Positions 34,020 through 42,589 of a DNA stretch of 64,000 nucleotides are shown here, piece by piece. The stretch is from Spirochaetaceae bacterium (GTDB taxonomy: Bacteria; Spirochaetota; Spirochaetia; Treponematales; Breznakiellaceae): NCBI GenBank assembly GCA_031278215.1, contig JAITKV010000048.1, positions 23,630 to 87,629 on the forward strand. The letters run 5' to 3'. The number at the start of each line of letters is the position of its first letter. Position 1 is the stretch's first letter. The notes beneath the pieces are model-generated. The model worked only from the letters and a program-made list of their open reading frames with translations, was not told where the DNA came from and did no database searches. A program made the translations under genes and the position numbers.

Positions 34020-35476
34020 AAAAACTGGTTATATGCCGTCTATTGATGCTTCTAGAGGTCCTGGCGGCCCTGTCCATGGGGGCGCCCCTGTCCATGGCCA
34101 TATTTTACGGAGAAGCCGCCATGGCAAAATCCTTTGGCCTTACTATGGCGGCGGTGCTGCTTTTAACCATGCCGGTCCTTATCGCCACCCGGAAGCAGCC
34201 CATACGCTTTGCCGCTTCCGACGGCTTTTTGCTGGTATTCCTTGCCTGGGTGGGAACATGCCTGCTTGGGGCCATTCCCTATTATATATCGGGACACATC
34301 CCCGGACTGGCGGACGCGGTGTATGAAAGCGTTTCTGGGTTTACGACCACCGGGGCATCGATCATACAGGATCTGGAAAGCATGCCCCGGTCGTTGATCT
34401 TCTGGCGGGCCCAGACCCATTGGCTTGGGGGCATGGGAATGGTGGTTCTTACGGTGGCCCTGCTTCCGCTTTTGGGAGTGGGAGGGTTCCAGCTTCTTAA
34501 GGCGGAAACCACCGGGCCCGACAAGGATCGGATAACCCCCAAGATAACCGAAACGGCAAAAATTCTTTGGCTCATATATATTATCCTTACCGCGGCGGAA
34601 ACCCTGCTGCTTATGTTGGCGGGAATGGATTTATTTGATGCGGTGGTGCATGCCTTTTCCACCATGGCCACCGGAGGCTTTAGCTCCCGGAACAACAGTA
34701 TTGCCTATTATAATTCACCCCTCATCGAATGGATTATCATTATCTTTATGATCATCGCAGGATGCAACTTTTCCATGCTATACCGGCTGCTCCAAAGAAA
34801 ATTTCGGGAAGTGTACTACAATAGCGAAATACGGGGGTATGTTCTTATCATCTTTGCCGCGGCGGCCGTTATTGCCTTTTCTTTAATTTCAAACAGCCGC
34901 TTAGAAGAAGAAAACCTTTCCCCGGGTACCGGCATACGGCGGGCGTTTTTTTACACCGCCTCCATACTAACCACCACGGGCTTTTCCGCCGCCGCCCATA
35001 ATTTGTGGCCCCCCCTGGCTCAAGGGATATTGGTTATCCTGATGTTTATCGGCGGCTGTTCCGGTTCCACCGCGGGCGGCGTCAAGGTAATACGGTATGT
35101 GGTTCTTTTTAAACAGTCAAAAAACGAATTAAAAAAGATCATCTACCCCAGGGGGGTGTTTTCGGTCCGGCTTAACAACAAGGTGGGCCGCAAAGACGTG
35201 GTCTACGGCGTGGCAGGATTTATCTTTTTATACCTTAGTATGATAGCCCTGGGGTCCCTGGTGGCCGCCGGCGCCGGCGTGGATTTTTTTTCATCCCTTA
35301 ATCTTTCCCTGCTTAGCCTTGGCAACATAGGGCTGGGTCTAGGCAGCCTGGAATCCCCCGCGGTTTTTCAAGCCCTTCCCGCTTATGTAAAATGGTTCTT
35401 TTCTTTTCTTATGATCGCCGGCAGGCTGGAACTGTGGGCGGCCTTTGTGTTCCTGTCCACCGATTATTGGCGTTAG
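34016..35476 (+). CDS. trkH: Trk-type potassium transporter membrane subunit
   Basis: TrkH forms the potassium-conducting channel in the inner membrane. The 486-residue protein has the four pore-loop selectivity regions expected: SVSGFTTTGASI, FSTMATGGFSS, SILTTTGFSAA and LSLLSLGNIGLGL. It also keeps the conserved GCSGSTAGGVKVIRY. It is translationally coupled to trkA by a 4-bp overlap. Downstream is a structured repeat that could end or process the message. Confidence 0.95.
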   Translation: MKKLVICRLLMLLEVLAALSMGAPLSMAIFYGEAAMAKSFGLTMAAVLLLTMPVLIATRKQPIRFAASDGFLLVFLAWVGTCLLGAIPYYISGHIPGLADAVYESVSGFTTTGASIIQDLESMPRSLIFWRAQTHWLGGMGMVVLTVALLPLLGVGGFQLLKAETTGPDKDRITPKITETAKILWLIYIILTAAETLLLMLAGMDLFDAVVHAFSTMATGGFSSRNNSIAYYNSPLIEWIIIIFMIIAGCNFSMLYRLLQRKFREVYYNSEIRGYVLIIFAAAAVIAFSLISNSRLEEENLSPGTGIRRAFFYTASILTTTGFSAAAHNLWPPLAQGILVILMFIGGCSGSTAGGVKVIRYVVLFKQSKNELKKIIYPRGVFSVRLNNKVGRKDVVYGVAGFIFLYLSMIALGSLVAAGAGVDFFSSLNLSLLSLGNIGLGLGSLESPAVFQALPAYVKWFFSFLMIAGRLELWAAFVFLSTDYWR

Positions 35477-35488
35477 GCGGATATTATT

Positions 35489-35623
35489 CCCTGACAATTT
35501 AAAATTGTCAGGGCGCTCCGATTGTAATTGCTTGTTAGGCAAAGAATTAGCTAACCCCTTGCCTGACAAACCAAAATCTATTGTGTATAAAAAACTCCGG
35601 AAGCCCCGGCGGGGCCTCCGGAG
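35489..35623 (+). repeat. Full-length composite structured intergenic repeat
   Basis: The parts in order are a perfect 25-bp hairpin CCCTGACAATTT-A-AAATTGTCAGGG (35489-35513), the block CTCCGATTGTAATTG, an imperfect 42-bp palindrome (35530-35571) centred on GAATTAGCTAA, the block AAAATCTATTGTGTATA ending at 35589, and a GC hairpin CTCCGGAAGCCCCG/CGGGGCCTCCGGAG (35595-35623). Nearly the same sequence occurs at 55066-55166. It sits between trkH and the end of the xylose operon and contains no gene. Confidence 0.85.
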
Positions 35624-35666
35624 AGGCCGGGAGAAGAACCTTCGCAACGAATCAATCCGCCGCCTA

Positions 35667-36866
35667 TCAACCCAAGCCGGCTTTACGGCGGGTGTAGACA
35701 TCGTAGTACACCGCAAAGAGCAGAATCAAGGCCTTAACGACGTACTGGTAATGGGTTCCCAGGTTCATCAAGAACATACCGTTGTTGATTGCCGACATTA
35801 CCAGTCCGCCCACAATAACCCCGATAATCGAACCAATGCCGCCGGAGGCAGAAACGCCGCCGATATAACAGGCCGCAATGGCGTCCATTTCAAACATATT
35901 GCCGGCCTGGGGAAGGGCGCTGTTCATATACCCGGTGGAAACCACCGCCGCCAGGCCGCTTAAACTGCCCATGATGCAAAATACAACAAAGACAATAAAT
36001 TCGGAGTTAATGCCGGAAAGCTTGGCCGACCGTGCATTGCCCCCCACCGCATAGATGTACCTTCCCAACACCGTGTTGTTCATAATAAAATGGAAAACGC
36101 TTATGGTTATTCCCAGCACTATTGCAATAATGGGAAGGCCCCGGTAACTTGCAAACCGGTCCGCCAAAACTATGGCAACAATGCTGATAATACCAAGCTT
36201 TAGCGCAAAGAACACAAAGGGGGAAACCTCAAAATTATTGGCAATTTTTTTCTGCCGGCTTAAAAATTCCGAAGCCCAATAAACCACAAGCAGAATCAGC
36301 ACCATTACAAAGGCCGCAGGATACCGGCCAAAAGCGATGGGCTCCAGGTGCAGGAGCTCGTCCACGGTGCCGGTAGAAAAATACGAATACCCGTCGTCTA
36401 TAAAGCTTACGGGGTTTACGTCCGTCACAATATAGGTAAGGCCTCGAAATAACATCATCCCCGCCAAGGTAACGATAAAGGCCGGTATTTTGGGATACGC
36501 AATAAACCATCCCTGGAAGGCCCCTATCCCAAGGCCCATCAGTAAAGCGCTTACCACCGTCAAGGGCATTCCTATTCCGGTGTTGTAAACAAAAGCGCTT
36601 AGGGCCCCCACAAAGGCGCAGACGGAACCTACGGAAAGGTCAATGCCCAAAATAATAATACATTGGACCATCCCCGTGGCCAGGATAAGCACATAACTGT
36701 ATTGGAAAAAAATGTTGGTAATATTCCGGCCGCTAAAATTTCGCCAGTTCGCCAGGGGGCCAAAGATCAACATAATAAGCCCCAGCATAATAAACATCGA
36801 ATAATTCCGTATGTTATTTCTGATCAGCGTTCGAGAATTAACCGTATGAATAACTTTGCCGCTCAT
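35667..36866 (-). CDS. xylH: Sugar ABC transporter permease (XylH/MglC type)
   Basis: This is the inner-membrane permease of a pentose/hexose importer. The 399-residue protein has about ten membrane segments and the conserved region QCIIILGIDLSVGSVCAFVG and the coupling-loop stretch GIGMPLTVVSALLMGLGIGAF. The size fits XylH (about 390) better than MglC or RbsC (about 320-340). It is the last gene of the transporter set, 15 nt after the ATPase gene. The xylose assignment rests on xylA and xylB in the same locus. Confidence 0.88.
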   Translation of the reverse strand: MSGKVIHTVNSRTLIRNNIRNYSMFIMLGLIMLIFGPLANWRNFSGRNITNIFFQYSYVLILATGMVQCIIILGIDLSVGSVCAFVGALSAFVYNTGIGMPLTVVSALLMGLGIGAFQGWFIAYPKIPAFIVTLAGMMLFRGLTYIVTDVNPVSFIDDGYSYFSTGTVDELLHLEPIAFGRYPAAFVMVLILLVVYWASEFLSRQKKIANNFEVSPFVFFALKLGIISIVAIVLADRFASYRGLPIIAIVLGITISVFHFIMNNTVLGRYIYAVGGNARSAKLSGINSEFIVFVVFCIMGSLSGLAAVVSTGYMNSALPQAGNMFEMDAIAACYIGGVSASGGIGSIIGVIVGGLVMSAINNGMFLMNLGTHYQYVVKALILLFAVYYDVYTRRKAGLG

Positions 36867-36881
36867 AAGCTCTCCTTGTTT

Positions 36882-38405
36882 TTAGCCGACCAATGCCATG
36901 TGCATGATCTTTTCTTGGCTTGCCTCATCATGGGTCAGCACACCCTTAATTTTTCCTTCGTTCATAACATAGATCCGGTCTGCCATTCCCAGGGCCTCGG
37001 GCAGTTCGGAACTGACCATGATAACACTCTTTCCGGTGGCCACCAGATCGTTTAGGATGTTGTAGATTTCCGTCTTGGCCCCCACATCAATACCCCTGGT
37101 GGGTTCGTCTACTATAAAGATATCCGGGTTAACAGCCAGGGTCCGGCTTACCACCACCTTTTGCTGGTTCCCCCCGGAAAGGTTTCTGGCCGGCTGGTTA
37201 ATCGACGGGGTTCTAATATTAAGGCCCTGGCGGTATTTTTCTGCCAGCATAATTTCTTTCCGGGTATTGATAATCCCAAACCGGGAAACCTGTTCAAGGC
37301 TGGAATTAGAAATATTGGTCTTTATGTCCTGTATAAGAATAAGCCCCAGCCCTTTGCGGTCTTCGGAAATATACCCCAGCCCCGACTTCATGGCCGCCTT
37401 GCTTGAGTTAAGTTCCACCCGCTTTCCCTTAATATAAAGTTCCCCTTCGCTGCGGTACCCGTAGGACTTGCCAAAAAGGCTCATCATTAGCTCCGTCCGT
37501 CCTGCGCCCATGGGGCCGCAGAAGGCAAGGATCTCCCCCTTTTTAAGGAAAAAGGACACGTCATCCACCACCTTAATGGCATGGTATTCGGGGTGATATA
37601 CCGACCAATTCTTAACCTCCATGATCGTATCTCCCGGTTTGTTTTTCCGTTCCGGAAAGCGGTGGGTAAGATCCCGGCCCACCATATCGCGAATAATTCT
37701 AACTTCGGTAAGGTTTTCTTCTTTAACGTTATAACTGCAAATCGACCTGCCGTCCCGCAAAACCGTTACGGTATCCGCCACCTTTAGGATCTCGTTCAAT
37801 TTATGGGAGATCATAACGCAGGTAATCCCCTGCTGTTTAAATTCTAGAATAAGCTTAAGAAGCTTTTCGCTTTCATCGTCATTAAGAGAAGAGGTGGGTT
37901 CGTCCAGAATCAGCAGGTCCACTTTCTTGGAAAGGGCTCTGGCAATTTCTACCAGTTGCTGCTTTCCAACCCCCAGTTTGCTTACCATGGTTTCCGGCGG
38001 CTCGTGCAGCCCCACCTGGTTAAGATATTTTTTTGACTCCGTAATATAATAATTCCAGTTGATGATGCCAAATTTGGTCTCCATGTGGCCCAGAAAGATA
38101 TTTTCATAGATAGAAAGATAGGGGCTTAGGGCCAGTTCCTGATGGATTATGGCAAGCCCTTCTTTTTCACTATCCTTAACGCTATGGTAGTTTGTTTCCT
38201 TGCCCTTATAAAAAACCTTTCCCCGGTAATCCCCCTTGGGGTAAACGCCGGAGATAACGCTCATTAAGGTGGACTTCCCTGCGCCGTTTTCGCCGCATAA
38301 AGAATGGATTTTTCCCTTTTCTATCTTTAGCGAAATATCATCCAATGCCCGGACCCCGGGAAAATCTTTGGTTAAATTTTCAATTTCCAGTATGTAATTA
38401 CTCAT
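36882..38405 (-). CDS. xylG: Sugar ABC transporter ATP-binding protein (XylG/MglA type)
   Basis: The 507-residue protein has two fused nucleotide-binding domains as in all CUT2 importers. Domain 1 has Walker A CGENGAGKST, signature GVGKQQLVEIARAL and Walker B LLILDEPTSSL. Domain 2 has a degenerate Walker A (GPMGAGRTEL), signature NLSGGNQQKVVVSRTL and IFIVDEPTRGID. ATG 38405 follows AAAGGGCGGG; the longer open frame upstream has no support. It lies after a hairpin that should reduce read-through from the binding-protein gene. Confidence 0.92.
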   Translation of the reverse strand: MSNYILEIENLTKDFPGVRALDDISLKIEKGKIHSLCGENGAGKSTLMSVISGVYPKGDYRGKVFYKGKETNYHSVKDSEKEGLAIIHQELALSPYLSIYENIFLGHMETKFGIINWNYYITESKKYLNQVGLHEPPETMVSKLGVGKQQLVEIARALSKKVDLLILDEPTSSLNDDESEKLLKLILEFKQQGITCVMISHKLNEILKVADTVTVLRDGRSICSYNVKEENLTEVRIIRDMVGRDLTHRFPERKNKPGDTIMEVKNWSVYHPEYHAIKVVDDVSFFLKKGEILAFCGPMGAGRTELMMSLFGKSYGYRSEGELYIKGKRVELNSSKAAMKSGLGYISEDRKGLGLILIQDIKTNISNSSLEQVSRFGIINTRKEIMLAEKYRQGLNIRTPSINQPARNLSGGNQQKVVVSRTLAVNPDIFIVDEPTRGIDVGAKTEIYNILNDLVATGKSVIMVSSELPEALGMADRIYVMNEGKIKGVLTHDEASQEKIMHMALVG

Positions 38406-38510
38406 AACCCGCCCTTTTGCTATAAATACATTTTCCCGCCCCGCAGGCCCGCCCACGCGGACCCGCCACACGCGGACCCGCCACCGCGGGAAGCCGCAGG
38501 GCTTTCCCGC

Positions 38511-38542
38511 GTAAAGAAAAGGCGGGAGAAAGAACCCCCGCC
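38511..38542 (-). terminator. Attenuating terminator between xylF and xylG
   Basis: On the minus strand GGCGGG and CCCGCC pair around a short loop (38521-38542) and are followed by TTTTCTTT. Such a hairpin after a binding-protein gene commonly lets the binding protein be made in excess over the membrane parts. Confidence 0.65.
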
Positions 38543-38555
38543 TTAATAAGAGATG

Positions 38556-39665
38556 TTACCTTGCCGTGATCCGTGCAGCCTGAGCAGCATCGTAGAAACC
38601 CGCGTTTACGGGAACCCGGATATTGCTCTTGGTAACCAAAATAGGATCGAGCAGATAGGTGTTAACCACCTTGCGGCCCGTGTCGCCGATTTTGGCAAGG
38701 TCTCCGGAGGCAAGCACCGCGCCGGGGATCCGGACGGGGCGGCCCTTAAGGACCTGATCGGCCAAAAGGATGGCGGCTTCTGCCAGTTTAGTGGTGTCTT
38801 TGAATACCGTGCTGGTTTGTTCGCCGTTCTTAATGGAGATCATGGAATCAAATTCCGCATCCTGGCCGGTTACTGCAGGAAGCTTTGTCCGGTATTTGGC
38901 ATCGGCCTTGCAGGCTTCGATGATTGCCCGGGCCAGGGTGTCGTTGGGGGCCAGAACCGCATCCAGGGTTACGGTCCGGGCGTCGTTGCTCAGCAGGTTT
39001 TCCATCCTGGTCTTGGCGATGGGGGCCTGCCAGTTTTCGGTGGCGATCCTCTGGAAATTGGCCCTGTCGGCGGAAGTCCGGGGATAGGGGCCCACTACTT
39101 TAAGAACGCCCTTGTCGATGTAGGGGTTAAGAACGCTCATGGCGCCATCGAAGAAGAAGAAGGCATTCCCATCGGTGGGGGATCCGGCAAAGAGGGTAAC
39201 GTATTTAGGAGCGGCGGCGGTGGCGGATTTAAGGTTCAGGGCGCTTTCAATACTCTGGCCCTGAAGCTGTCCAACCTTAAAGTTGTTAAAGGTGATAAAA
39301 TAATCGTAATCCGCGGAGTTGGGAATAATCCGGTCATAGGCTATAACAATTACTTTGTCCCGGGCTGCTTCGGCGATAACCGAGCGGACACCGTCGTTAA
39401 TGCACCCTACCACCAAGGCCTTGGCGCCCTGGGTTAGGAAGCTTTGGATTTGCTGGTTCTGCTGGGCCTGTTCGGCGTTGCCCCACTGGACCTCCGCCCG
39501 GTATCCCGCTTTTTCAGCAAAAGTCTTAAGAGAATTGCCGTCTTTTACCCAGCGCTGAACATGGGTTTCGGGCATGGCAATGCCGATTAAAGTCCTGTTC
39601 CGTTGGGCAAAACCGAAGCTTGCCGCAACGGCAAGGATCAGCAGTACAAGAGCAATCTTTTTCAT
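38556..39665 (-). CDS. xylF: Periplasmic xylose/sugar-binding protein
   Basis: The 369-residue protein has a cleavable signal (KKIALVLLILAVAASFGFAQ) and a type-1 periplasmic sugar-binding fold: LIGIAMPETHVQRWVKDG, KVIVIAYDRIIPNSADYDY, and the second lobe TLDAVLAPNDTLARAI and PAVTGQDAEFDSMISI. This matches XylF/ChvE-like proteins. GGAGG lies 5 nt before ATG 39665, so the earlier ATG 4 codons upstream is unlikely. It is the first gene of the transporter block and is followed by a terminator-like hairpin. Confidence 0.9.
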   Translation of the reverse strand: MKKIALVLLILAVAASFGFAQRNRTLIGIAMPETHVQRWVKDGNSLKTFAEKAGYRAEVQWGNAEQAQQNQQIQSFLTQGAKALVVGCINDGVRSVIAEAARDKVIVIAYDRIIPNSADYDYFITFNNFKVGQLQGQSIESALNLKSATAAAPKYVTLFAGSPTDGNAFFFFDGAMSVLNPYIDKGVLKVVGPYPRTSADRANFQRIATENWQAPIAKTRMENLLSNDARTVTLDAVLAPNDTLARAIIEACKADAKYRTKLPAVTGQDAEFDSMISIKNGEQTSTVFKDTTKLAEAAILLADQVLKGRPVRIPGAVLASGDLAKIGDTGRKVVNTYLLDPILVTKSNIRVPVNAGFYDAAQAARITAR

Positions 39666-39833
39666 ATTTTCCTCCATAAAAAATAGAATAGGATAGATGC
39701 CCTACGGTATACCGCTTTCGTTCCTAAAGGAACCGTATTTTCTTTACAAAAATCTGGATTTTTTCTATGCTGCCCGTACCGCCCTGGGCAAAAGACGCCA
39801 AAGAGGAATTTTTTAACGTTAAGATTTTCCCCT

Positions 39834-40994
39834 TTATGGGGCGCCGATATTGCGGAATACGTCTTCCCGGGAATGAAAGCCGTCCCGGATTATTATGTCG
39901 ATATTTTCTTTGTAAATAGCCGTAGATTTTTGCAAATAAGAAGGTATCATGGTCCCGCTTTGATTGTCCATCATGATGTCCGGGGAAGGAATCTCCACCT
40001 GCTTTATTCCGCGGGATTTCTGGACCAGGGCTACCGCCAGACGGGCCGCCCTAACCCCCAGGCTTCCAATGGGTTTGTAGACCGTCATAAGCTGGGTGCC
40101 CTCCACAATGCGCTGACAGCCGCTTAGTTCCGCATCCTGGCCTACCACCGCAATTTTTCCCGCCAGGCGGCGTTCCGACAAAAGCCGGATAGCCGCGCCG
40201 GCAATGGCGTCGTTGGCGCAGACTATGGCGTCAAAATTTGTGGTTTCGTTAAATATAAGCCCGATTTTTTCCAGCGCTTCATCGGAACTCCACTCTTCCA
40301 GCCATATTTCCCGCTCTATCCGCACGGCGCCGGAATTAATAAGGGGAGTGATGATCTCGTAAAACCCGGCGTTTATATCCGCGCTGTTTACATCGTAGAT
40401 CGAACCGTTTACCACCAGATACCTGCCCCGGGGCACCGCGTCCCGCAGGGCCTCTCCAAAGTACCGGCCCACTTCCCGGGAGTCAAAGGAAACATACGCG
40501 TCCAGGGGAACCTTCTGGATAAGCCGGTCATAGGCAATAACCGGAATACCCGCCTCTTTAACCTGACGGATCGCCCCGGCAATAAGTTCCGTATCGTGGG
40601 CTATAACCACAAGGATATCAATGTTCTGGTTAACCATGTAGTTAATCTGGGCGATTTGTTCTTGTATGCCCCCGGCGGAAAGCTGAACAATAACATCCGC
40701 CCCCAGTTCCTGGGCGGCCCCGGTAAAAACCTTTAGGTCCTTGTTCCACCGTTCAATAATGAACGTGGCGGTGGCAATGGAAAAACCTATGGTTAGCCGG
40801 GATTTATCGGCCGTTGAAAGAAAATTTCTTCCCCGGCGCTGCGGTACACCTTGGTCCCCGGAACGCCCGTCCCGGGAACCGCGAAAATCGCAGGCCCCCT
40901 GACAGAGTCCCAGAAAGACAGCGAAAAGGGCTATACCGATAAACCTGGAGAATAAGAACCCTGTTTGGGAGTAACCGTTCCAGGGATATTGCAT
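39834..40994 (-). CDS. Second XylF-like sugar-binding protein
   Basis: The 386-residue protein has a signal sequence ending in GLCQGAC, which could be a relaxed spirochaetal lipobox. A charged linker leads into a type-1 sugar-binding fold (LTIGFSIATATFIIERWNKD, NIDILVVIAHDTELIAG, IPVIAYDRLIQKVPLDAYV, IAVVGQDAELSGCQRI). The fold is close to XylF, so D-xylose or a related pentose is likely. It lies between the regulator and xylF and has its own promoter at 41001-41029. It may be a sensor for the kinase rather than a transport protein. Confidence 0.82.
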   Translation of the reverse strand: MQYPWNGYSQTGFLFSRFIGIALFAVFLGLCQGACDFRGSRDGRSGDQGVPQRRGRNFLSTADKSRLTIGFSIATATFIIERWNKDLKVFTGAAQELGADVIVQLSAGGIQEQIAQINYMVNQNIDILVVIAHDTELIAGAIRQVKEAGIPVIAYDRLIQKVPLDAYVSFDSREVGRYFGEALRDAVPRGRYLVVNGSIYDVNSADINAGFYEIITPLINSGAVRIEREIWLEEWSSDEALEKIGLIFNETTNFDAIVCANDAIAGAAIRLLSERRLAGKIAVVGQDAELSGCQRIVEGTQLMTVYKPIGSLGVRAARLAVALVQKSRGIKQVEIPSPDIMMDNQSGTMIPSYLQKSTAIYKENIDIIIRDGFHSREDVFRNIGAP

Positions 40995-41000
40995 AAAAAG

Positions 41001-41029
41001 AGTGTAACCCAAAACCGGGGGAAGCACAA
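41001..41029 (-). promoter_or_regulatory. Predicted leaderless promoter of the second binding protein
   Basis: TTGTGC (41024-41029), 17-nt spacer and TACACT (41001-41006), exactly 6 nt before ATG 40994. This fixes the start codon; the GTG at 41027 lies inside the -35 box. Confidence 0.6.
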
Positions 41030-41101
41030 GCGGATTCCGCCGGGCAGGGCCGCCGGACCGTCTATGGGGAACCTCTAAAAACTTTTGTTTCCAGCGGTTT
41101 C

Positions 41102-42589
41102 CTATGGTTTTATATCCGTGGGCAGCACCCCCCGGATTTTTTTGAATATCTTAGTAAAGTAATTTGGATCCTGGTACCCCACCGCATAGGCCGCTTCTTT
41201 TACCGATACCGCCGATTCCCGTAAAAGCCGTTCCGCCTCGCCGATCCGCAGGGATGTAAGATAATTGATAAATGTAGTCTGCAGATGCTCCCTAAAAAGG
41301 CGGCTTAGATGGACGGCGGATATTCCGGCAGCCTCTGCCACATTCGTAAGTTGAATATCGCGGCCCCCCTCCCGGGTATAATTTTCCCTGATAAACGTCA
41401 GGGCTTTAAGCAGCGGCAAAGGATAGTTTCCGGAACGATCGATATTTGCTTTTAAAACCAGTTTGTCAAAATGTACTTCCGCCCAGCGCCGCCATGCCCC
41501 CAGATCGCTTAGTTCCATAATTTCCGCCGGATCGAAGGGCATGGCCTTGGAAGCCTCTTCGTCCCCGGAAGGAAGGGTCGAAGACCAGGCGCCGTAGATG
41601 TCGTCCAGAAGCAGGGTAAAAAGAGAAACCATCCTAACCTTGGCGGTGGTAAAGTCCGCGGAAAAAAGGGGGTTCCACAGGGCGGCAAAAAGGGATTTTA
41701 TCTCCGCCGGCGGAACCCGGCCTATCTTTTCCCTTAACTGGATTATTTGTTTTCTTTCCCAGCCCCGGGGATCCGCTTCTCCGGCCTGCTGCGAAAGTTC
41801 CGCCAGCGCCTCGTTGCAGGAATTATACAATTCCGGACCCCGGTACAATCCGCCAAATCCGCAGTACCAGGCAACGGGGATTAAAAGATTTTCCAGCATC
41901 TTCATCGTTTTTTGCTTGAATATGCCGGGGTTAATATCTTCGGAGATCAAAAAAAGCCCCCGGTTTAACAGTACGTCGTAGATGCAGGGGTACTTGTACA
42001 AAAGTTTTTCCGCTATCAAGGCGCACCACTTTTCCTGGTCCGTTCCTATTTCCAGAAGCAGGGTTATTCCCCAGTCGGAGGGCAAAGACAGGCTTTCCCG
42101 GTACTGGGCCCAGGTTTCTTCGCCCATGGGAATCCAAATATCCCGGCGCATAAGACGAAGCTTAGGATCGTCGTACTCCGACGTTTTGCGGGGCAGGGAA
42201 TGAAGCTGGTTAAGGGCGTCGTCCATGGTTGAAAAAAAGGTCCGCTTGGAAACCGGCTTTACCAGGTAGGCAAAAACCCCCAGGGGTATGGCCCGCTGGG
42301 CCAGATCGAACCGTTCATAGGCGGTGGAAAGGATGCAGATCATCCGGGGATACTTTTTATGGACCTCCTCAAGAACCGAAAGGCCGTTTATGCCCGGTAT
42401 ATTAATGTCCATGAATACTATGTCCGGTTCCGTTTCGTAGATCAATTTTAGGGCGTCGTACCCCGACCGGGCCTTTCCCGCCAGGGTAAACGGATTGTCC
42501 CCCGTTCCGGCGCCGGAAAAATTCTTTAGCATAAACTCGTAACTTTCCAGAACCGGCTCTTCATCGTCCACAATTAAAACGCTATACAT
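41102..42589 (-). CDS. YesN-type response regulator with AraC DNA-binding domain
   Basis: The 495-residue protein has an N-terminal receiver (SVLIVDDEEPVLESYEF; phospho-acceptor in IVFMDINIPGINGL; Lys in AYLVKPVSKR), a long middle region (about 150-385) and a C-terminal AraC double helix-turn-helix (NVAEAAGISAVHLSRLFREH; VKEAAYAVGYQDPNYFTKIF). Receiver-plus-AraC regulators pair with YesM/LytS kinases and control nearby sugar transporters. Its start overlaps the kinase gene by 16 bp, with GGGAG upstream. The likely target is the transporter and catabolic genes of this locus. Confidence 0.92.
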   Translation of the reverse strand: MYSVLIVDDEEPVLESYEFMLKNFSGAGTGDNPFTLAGKARSGYDALKLIYETEPDIVFMDINIPGINGLSVLEEVHKKYPRMICILSTAYERFDLAQRAIPLGVFAYLVKPVSKRTFFSTMDDALNQLHSLPRKTSEYDDPKLRLMRRDIWIPMGEETWAQYRESLSLPSDWGITLLLEIGTDQEKWCALIAEKLLYKYPCIYDVLLNRGLFLISEDINPGIFKQKTMKMLENLLIPVAWYCGFGGLYRGPELYNSCNEALAELSQQAGEADPRGWERKQIIQLREKIGRVPPAEIKSLFAALWNPLFSADFTTAKVRMVSLFTLLLDDIYGAWSSTLPSGDEEASKAMPFDPAEIMELSDLGAWRRWAEVHFDKLVLKANIDRSGNYPLPLLKALTFIRENYTREGGRDIQLTNVAEAAGISAVHLSRLFREHLQTTFINYLTSLRIGEAERLLRESAVSVKEAAYAVGYQDPNYFTKIFKKIRGVLPTDIKP

